A DNA stretch of 64,000 bases from Chryseobacterium contaminans (GTDB lineage Bacteria; Bacteroidota; Bacteroidia; Flavobacteriales; Weeksellaceae), in the NCBI RefSeq assembly GCF_001684955.1, contig NZ_MAYF01000223.1:1-64000 (forward strand), in the 5' to 3' direction. The position numbers and the translations under genes are program-made. The notes below the pieces were generated by a model. It did not search any database, was not told where the DNA came from, and saw only the letters and a program-made list of their open reading frames with translations. Of the stretch, positions 60,771-64,000 are shown piece by piece. Numbering within the stretch: the stretch's first letter is position 1; every line of letters starts with the position of its first letter.

Positions 60771-61559
60771 ATGGAGAATTTTAATGAAACAAATCAAGAA
60801 ACTATCAATGGCACGATGACTTATACAGAAGGTCCTATTGGGAATAAATTTGAGAACCTGGTTGAAGGTCTGGAACTTATTGGGGTTGCAACGGTTCTGG
60901 CAGAAAGTTTTATTAATAAAGCTAAAAAAGGGATGTTACCTTTTATGAGAAATAATAATTTTAATTTCAATAATGGTGGTGTTTATGAGGTAAGCTATGC
61001 TTTATTGGATAATATTCGGGAGCTTATGGTAGAAAATAAGGCAACTTATTTAACCTTTACTTTTGTGGAAATATCCCCCGAAGATTCTAGATTAAAAGTT
61101 ACTCCCTATTCTGATGGAAGTATGATGTATATGATAGCATCTTTAGAAACGGAAGAGAAAAAAGCAATTGGAGAACAAAATTACCTTATCATCAATGGTA
61201 ATCAACAGCTCTCATTGAAAGATCTTAAAATTTCAGATAAAGATTTTGAGGACCTTAAGATAGCATATGAAGAACATGGTAAACGAATCATGGATGCATA
61301 TTTTGGAAATAAAACAAATACGGTTTCTATCAGCTATCATATTGTGGATTTAATAGATACTTTACATAAGGAGCCTTGTGATAAATTTATTGTAAATCTT
61401 AGTGAGATTAGTGATGTAAAGAAATTAGTAGCTGAAGAAAGACTTGGTATAATTAAGGAAGCCCAATACAGGGCGCATTTTGAATCACATTTAGATCAAA
61501 TGACATTAGTTTTTAAGGGGAATGATAACTATTATGATATGGGCTCATTATATCCATAA
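60771..61559 (+). CDS. Cytosolic protein of unknown function in the signalling operon
   Basis: 262 aa, 6 bp after the regulator. No signal peptide; one mildly hydrophobic stretch (EGLELIGVATVLAESFI, about 27-43). Mixed alpha/beta sequence with a beta-rich middle (ATYLTFTFVEISPEDSRLKVTPYSDGSMMYMIASLE) and helical C terminus. Not a family I recognise. Conserved position inside a two-component operon suggests a signal-input or output partner. Ends 2 bp before the membrane protein start. Confidence 0.78.
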   Translation: MENFNETNQETINGTMTYTEGPIGNKFENLVEGLELIGVATVLAESFINKAKKGMLPFMRNNNFNFNNGGVYEVSYALLDNIRELMVENKATYLTFTFVEISPEDSRLKVTPYSDGSMMYMIASLETEEKKAIGEQNYLIINGNQQLSLKDLKISDKDFEDLKIAYEEHGKRIMDAYFGNKTNTVSISYHIVDLIDTLHKEPCDKFIVNLSEISDVKKLVAEERLGIIKEAQYRAHFESHLDQMTLVFKGNDNYYDMGSLYP

Positions 61560-61561
61560 AA

Positions 61562-62191
61562 ATGTTATTTCAGATATTATATTTAACAGTACTTTTTGTA
61601 GTCACTGTAAAGTCAATAGTTTTAGCTGGAAAGAAAGGACTTTCCAGCCAAAATTATTTTGCTGTTTTTCTATTGGTTTCTCTTGGGCTGGAGTTGTATG
61701 GACACTATAAAATTTATATCAGAGAGTTTGATTTTGCTTATCTGTTTAATTATTATAGTATTTTTATGATTATATTCTTTTATATATACTATAGCCGGAT
61801 ATTTTCCAGACAGTTAAGAATAGTTTCTCTTGTTTTAGTTATCACAATCCTTACTTACATTCTATTGTTTGTAAAGTTTTATGGTGGAAACTATGCCAAT
61901 GAACTGGGAATATTAGTCTGCTTCTATTTTATTATTAATGCCTTGGTCTGGTTCTATAACAGGATTAAAAACTTTGATGCTGTTAAAATCACTGATGATC
62001 CTCATTTCTGGATATCATCCGGACTGCTTTTTTGGAGCATCTTTTTTATTTTCAGATCTATCCCAATGTATTTTTTTAAAGATAATGATCCTGCTTTTTT
62101 ACAGGTTCTAAAGAATATACAGTATGGTGTGAATATTTTGATGTATACGATGTTCTATATTGCTCTAAACAAATTTAGAAAATCAGTTTAA
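61562..62191 (+). CDS. Six-helix membrane protein in the signalling operon
   Basis: 209 aa with about six hydrophobic helices (near 2-22, 35-52, 65-85, 90-108, 118-140, 155-175 and a final one 185-203). No enzymatic motif seen. It is 2 bp upstream of the kinase gene, and a kinase with only one helix of its own could use this protein as the sensory membrane module. No family recognised. Confidence 0.78.
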   Translation: MLFQILYLTVLFVVTVKSIVLAGKKGLSSQNYFAVFLLVSLGLELYGHYKIYIREFDFAYLFNYYSIFMIIFFYIYYSRIFSRQLRIVSLVLVITILTYILLFVKFYGGNYANELGILVCFYFIINALVWFYNRIKNFDAVKITDDPHFWISSGLLFWSIFFIFRSIPMYFFKDNDPAFLQVLKNIQYGVNILMYTMFYIALNKFRKSV

Positions 62192-62193
62192 TT

Positions 62194-62982
62194 ATGAAGC
62201 AGTTGCCAGATGCAATCAGATTAACCTATATTATTGCAGCAATTTTGCTCATAATATTTGTTGTATTTATTGTTTTGATTATTATTCTATACAATAAAAG
62301 GCAGATTTTTTTTATTCAGCAGCAACGTCTCAAAGAAGCAGAGCATCAAAACCAGCTTCTCCAAAAAGAACTTGAGCAGCAAAGGTCTATTGAAAAAGAA
62401 AGAGAGCGCATTTCCCACGATATGCATGATGATCTGGGGGCCGGTATTTCTGCGTTGAAGCTTCAGGCTGAGTTCCTGAAATATAAAATTGAGGACAATG
62501 AGCTTCAGAATGATATCGATGAATTACTGAGAACTTCAGAAGAAATGAATATCTCCATGCGGGAGATGCTTTGGAGCCTGAACTCAGGAAATGATACATT
62601 AGGAAGCTTTATTGAGTATGCTATATTGTACACCGGAAACTTCTTAAAGAAAACGAAAATAATATTTCATTCAGAATGTGAAGATATTATTTCTGATACT
62701 TCAATTTCTACAGAGTTACGGAGAAACCTGTTTTTATGTTTAAAAGAGGCGGTCAATAATGTATATAAACATAGTAAAGCAAATGTTTTAAAACTTTCAT
62801 TCTGCCAAATCGGAAATCACTTCTTAATGAGGATTGAAGATGATGGAATCGGTATTCCTGGAGGAAAATTGGAAGGTAACGGACTTCGCAATATGAAACG
62901 AAGGATGAAGGAAGTGCAAGGAGAGTGTAAAATCTCATCTGCAACCTCAAAAACTATTCTGACTTTTGAAATTATACAGTAA
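62194..62982 (+). CDS. Sensor histidine kinase, HisKA_3 (NarX/DegS type)
   Basis: 262 aa. One N-terminal transmembrane helix (about 12-35), a coiled coil (about 38-70), the HisKA_3 box RISHDMHDDLGAGISALKLQ with phospho-acceptor H78, then a HATPase_c domain with N box KEAVNNVYKHSKANVLKL and G box EDDGIGIPGGKLEGNGLRNMKRRM. There is almost no extracytoplasmic domain, so the signal must come through the membrane neighbour or intracellularly. Cognate to the NarL-type regulator at the head of the operon. A terminator follows. Confidence 0.92.
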   Translation: MKQLPDAIRLTYIIAAILLIIFVVFIVLIIILYNKRQIFFIQQQRLKEAEHQNQLLQKELEQQRSIEKERERISHDMHDDLGAGISALKLQAEFLKYKIEDNELQNDIDELLRTSEEMNISMREMLWSLNSGNDTLGSFIEYAILYTGNFLKKTKIIFHSECEDIISDTSISTELRRNLFLCLKEAVNNVYKHSKANVLKLSFCQIGNHFLMRIEDDGIGIPGGKLEGNGLRNMKRRMKEVQGECKISSATSKTILTFEIIQ

Positions 62983-63002
62983 TCATTTTCTAAATCTATA
63001 TT

Positions 63003-63034
63003 AACAGCACCATTCCTAATGGTGCTGTTTTGTT
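63003..63034 (+). terminator. Terminator of the signalling operon
   Basis: Perfect 12-bp stem AACAGCACCATT (63003-63014) with AATGGTGCTGTT (63018-63029), 3-nt loop, T-rich tail. Confidence 0.92.
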
Positions 63035-63041
63035 GTTTATA

Positions 63042-63089
63042 ATCACCCTTTTGTGTAATTGACAGGTGTGTTTTTTAGAGAGAACTTTG
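63042..63089 (+). promoter_or_regulatory. Second copy of the dyad promoter, upstream of the unknown operon
   Basis: ATCACCC-TTTT-GTGTAAT (63042-63059; left half 5 of 7 to ATTACAC, right half exact) runs into TTG (63059-63061), then 20 nt to GAACTTTG (63082-63089). The 11-mer GTGTAATTGAC (63053-63063) is identical to 60078-60088, and the spacing to the -7 box is identical. Confidence 0.75.
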
Positions 63090-63109
63090 AGTTAATAAAA
63101 CTAATAGCC

Positions 63110-63436
63110 ATGAAAACTTTAATTAATGACAGTATTGAAGATTTGGAAGCTGCGTTGAAAAGTAGCAGTGATCTTCAGGAAAAATTTAAAACCAATCCTG
63201 TAGAAGCCATTAGAAATATGGAGATTAGAAATCCAAAAGATACAGATTACTGGATTTATAGGATTATTGTTATTATGCTTGGGCTGGCTATCATAGCCAT
63301 TATAGCAGGGCTTATTCTTCTCTCTTTCTGGAGTAGTGGTGAACCGGATAGTCAGCTGGTAACTATTTTTGCCACCATTTCTTCTGGAGCTATTGGTGCT
63401 TTAGCAGGCCTTTTATCCCCTTCACCTAGAAAATAG
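63110..63436 (+). CDS. Small two-helix membrane protein, unknown
   Basis: 108 aa from ATG 63110 (MKTLINDSIEDLEAALKSSSDLQEKF); the longer frame runs into the promoter. A charged N-terminal ~50 residues (cytoplasmic) precede two helices (about 52-72, RIIVIMLGLAIIAIIAGLILLSFW; and 84-101, TIFATISSGAIGALAGLLSPS), the second glycine-rich. The N-terminal KFKTNPVEAIRNME is the only recognisable-looking motif and no family is assigned. First gene of the operon under the shared dyad promoter. Confidence 0.75.
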   Translation: MKTLINDSIEDLEAALKSSSDLQEKFKTNPVEAIRNMEIRNPKDTDYWIYRIIVIMLGLAIIAIIAGLILLSFWSSGEPDSQLVTIFATISSGAIGALAGLLSPSPRK

Positions 63437-63461
63437 ATTAATTATCTTAAAAATTACAATC

Positions 63462-63944
63462 ATGAGAACTAAAAAAGATCAACTGGCCAGAATTATAAAC
63501 ACGCAGTCGCAGCTACTCAATCTCAAAATTATGGAGTTGCAGATGAACAGTGTTTTAGCAGAAAACCAGGAAAGTGACAGCAGATATGTTGCTGCTAAAA
63601 ATATAAGGCTTCCTGATGATAACTCTCAGGTTACTGTTTCAATTTACTTTGGAGGCGAAGGACAATCAGGATCTGCTACTCTAAAAGTGTTAAGAACCAA
63701 TCAGGAAAGTAAATTCATTAAAGGATCTGTTGATAATATTTTAATAGGAACATGTAAGGAACTGATTGGACAGGTTCTGAATATAGAATCTTTTATACAG
63801 GATACAAGTAAGGACAGCAATAAAACTATTTTGACTGTAAAGATCAGACAGGCAGGAAAAGTTATTTATGATGACACTCATATTTCTGAAGTAAAGACAG
63901 AAGGCGGAGCTTCATTATATACCCATCATCTTACATTTTATTAA
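63462..63944 (+). CDS. Soluble protein of unknown function
   Basis: 160 aa, 25 bp after the small membrane protein. A short helical N terminus (ARIINTQSQLLNLKIMELQMNSVLAENQ) is followed by a predominantly beta region (AAKNIRLPDDNSQVTVSIYFGGEGQSGSATLKVLR, KTILTVKIRQAGKVIYDDTHISEV). No signal peptide and no recognised domain. Confidence 0.75.
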   Translation: MRTKKDQLARIINTQSQLLNLKIMELQMNSVLAENQESDSRYVAAKNIRLPDDNSQVTVSIYFGGEGQSGSATLKVLRTNQESKFIKGSVDNILIGTCKELIGQVLNIESFIQDTSKDSNKTILTVKIRQAGKVIYDDTHISEVKTEGGASLYTHHLTFY

Positions 63945-63952
63945 AAATAGCC

Positions 63953-64000
63953 ATGAAAACACTAAAATTGAGTTTTGTATTAACACTCATTCTGCTTTCA
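63953..64000 (+). CDS. Start of an exported protein gene, truncated by the window end
   Basis: ATG at 63953 begins MKTLKLSFVLTLILLS, the first half of a signal peptide, 8 bp after the previous stop. Only 16 codons are visible, so the product cannot be named. It is the third gene of the dyad-controlled operon. Confidence 0.6.
   Translation, partial: MKTLKLSFVLTLILLS

Noticed and set aside
1-64000. tRNA or rRNA genes
   Set aside because: No cloverleaf with CCA-type ends or conserved rRNA stretches was recognised by eye. A tRNAscan/Infernal run would settle it.

Overview
The window is a chromosomal segment from a member of the Bacteroidota, most likely Chryseobacterium or a close Weeksellaceae relative (inference). 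The evidence is a low-GC genome with promoters of the form TTG-N18..20-TAnnTTTG and no Shine-Dalgarno dependence. It also has a protein with a type IX secretion C-terminal domain, SCxK-type lipoproteins, a CirA-like TonB receptor, zinc-free forms of L36 and S14, and a double-glycine bacteriocin-like peptide gene of the type common in Chryseobacterium. I see no tRNA, rRNA, insertion sequence, prophage or CRISPR array.

Layout. 0.4-9.5 kb holds housekeeping and small accessory genes: the tRNA hydroxylase TrhO, 5-formyl-THF cyclo-ligase, a membrane protein and lipoprotein pair, an Ala/Lys-repeat lipoprotein, then a minus-strand run rmuC - small membrane protein - LytTR regulator - CPBP protease - TrmH-family methyltransferase. 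9.7-17.5 kb is a two-component system followed by a CzcCBA-type heavy-metal RND efflux operon with its own promoter and a TTG-started outer membrane component. 17.6-24 kb holds a DUF5995 protein, a frameshifted bacteriocin-like peptide gene, a secreted YciI protein, pncB, dps, a GT-C-like membrane protein and a lipoprotein phosphatase.

24.1-27.5 kb is rpsL-rpsG-fusA-rpsJ, ended by a terminator. The rest of the ribosomal superoperon (rplC to rplQ, 45.4-59.3 kb) is separated from it by 18 kb of unrelated genes: a siderophore receptor with a possible Fur box, a low-affinity iron permease homologue, a type IX-secreted zinc protease, unknown secreted proteins, the glycerol system (glpD-glpK-glpF-porin, with divergent glpR), and a rhodanese/LysR pair. 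rplC has its own near-consensus promoter and leader hairpin. Within the ribosomal cluster, hairpins lie between rpsN and rpsH and between infA and rpmJ, and a 7-bp tandem repeat lies between rpsC and rplP.

59.3-64 kb holds a lipoprotein, then a four-gene signalling operon (NarL-type regulator, unknown protein, six-helix membrane protein, histidine kinase) and a second operon of unknown membrane, soluble and secreted proteins that runs off the window. Both operons have the same promoter plan: an ATTACAC-N4-GTGTAAT dyad overlapping the -33 region, then a GAAnTTTG -7 element at identical spacing. This suggests one regulon and is the best candidate here for an undescribed system. A second shared promoter element (AATCACCGNGATTTTACGG, exactly 20 nt from a TAnnTTTG box) precedes two adjacent secreted-protein genes at 36.9 and 37.5 kb.
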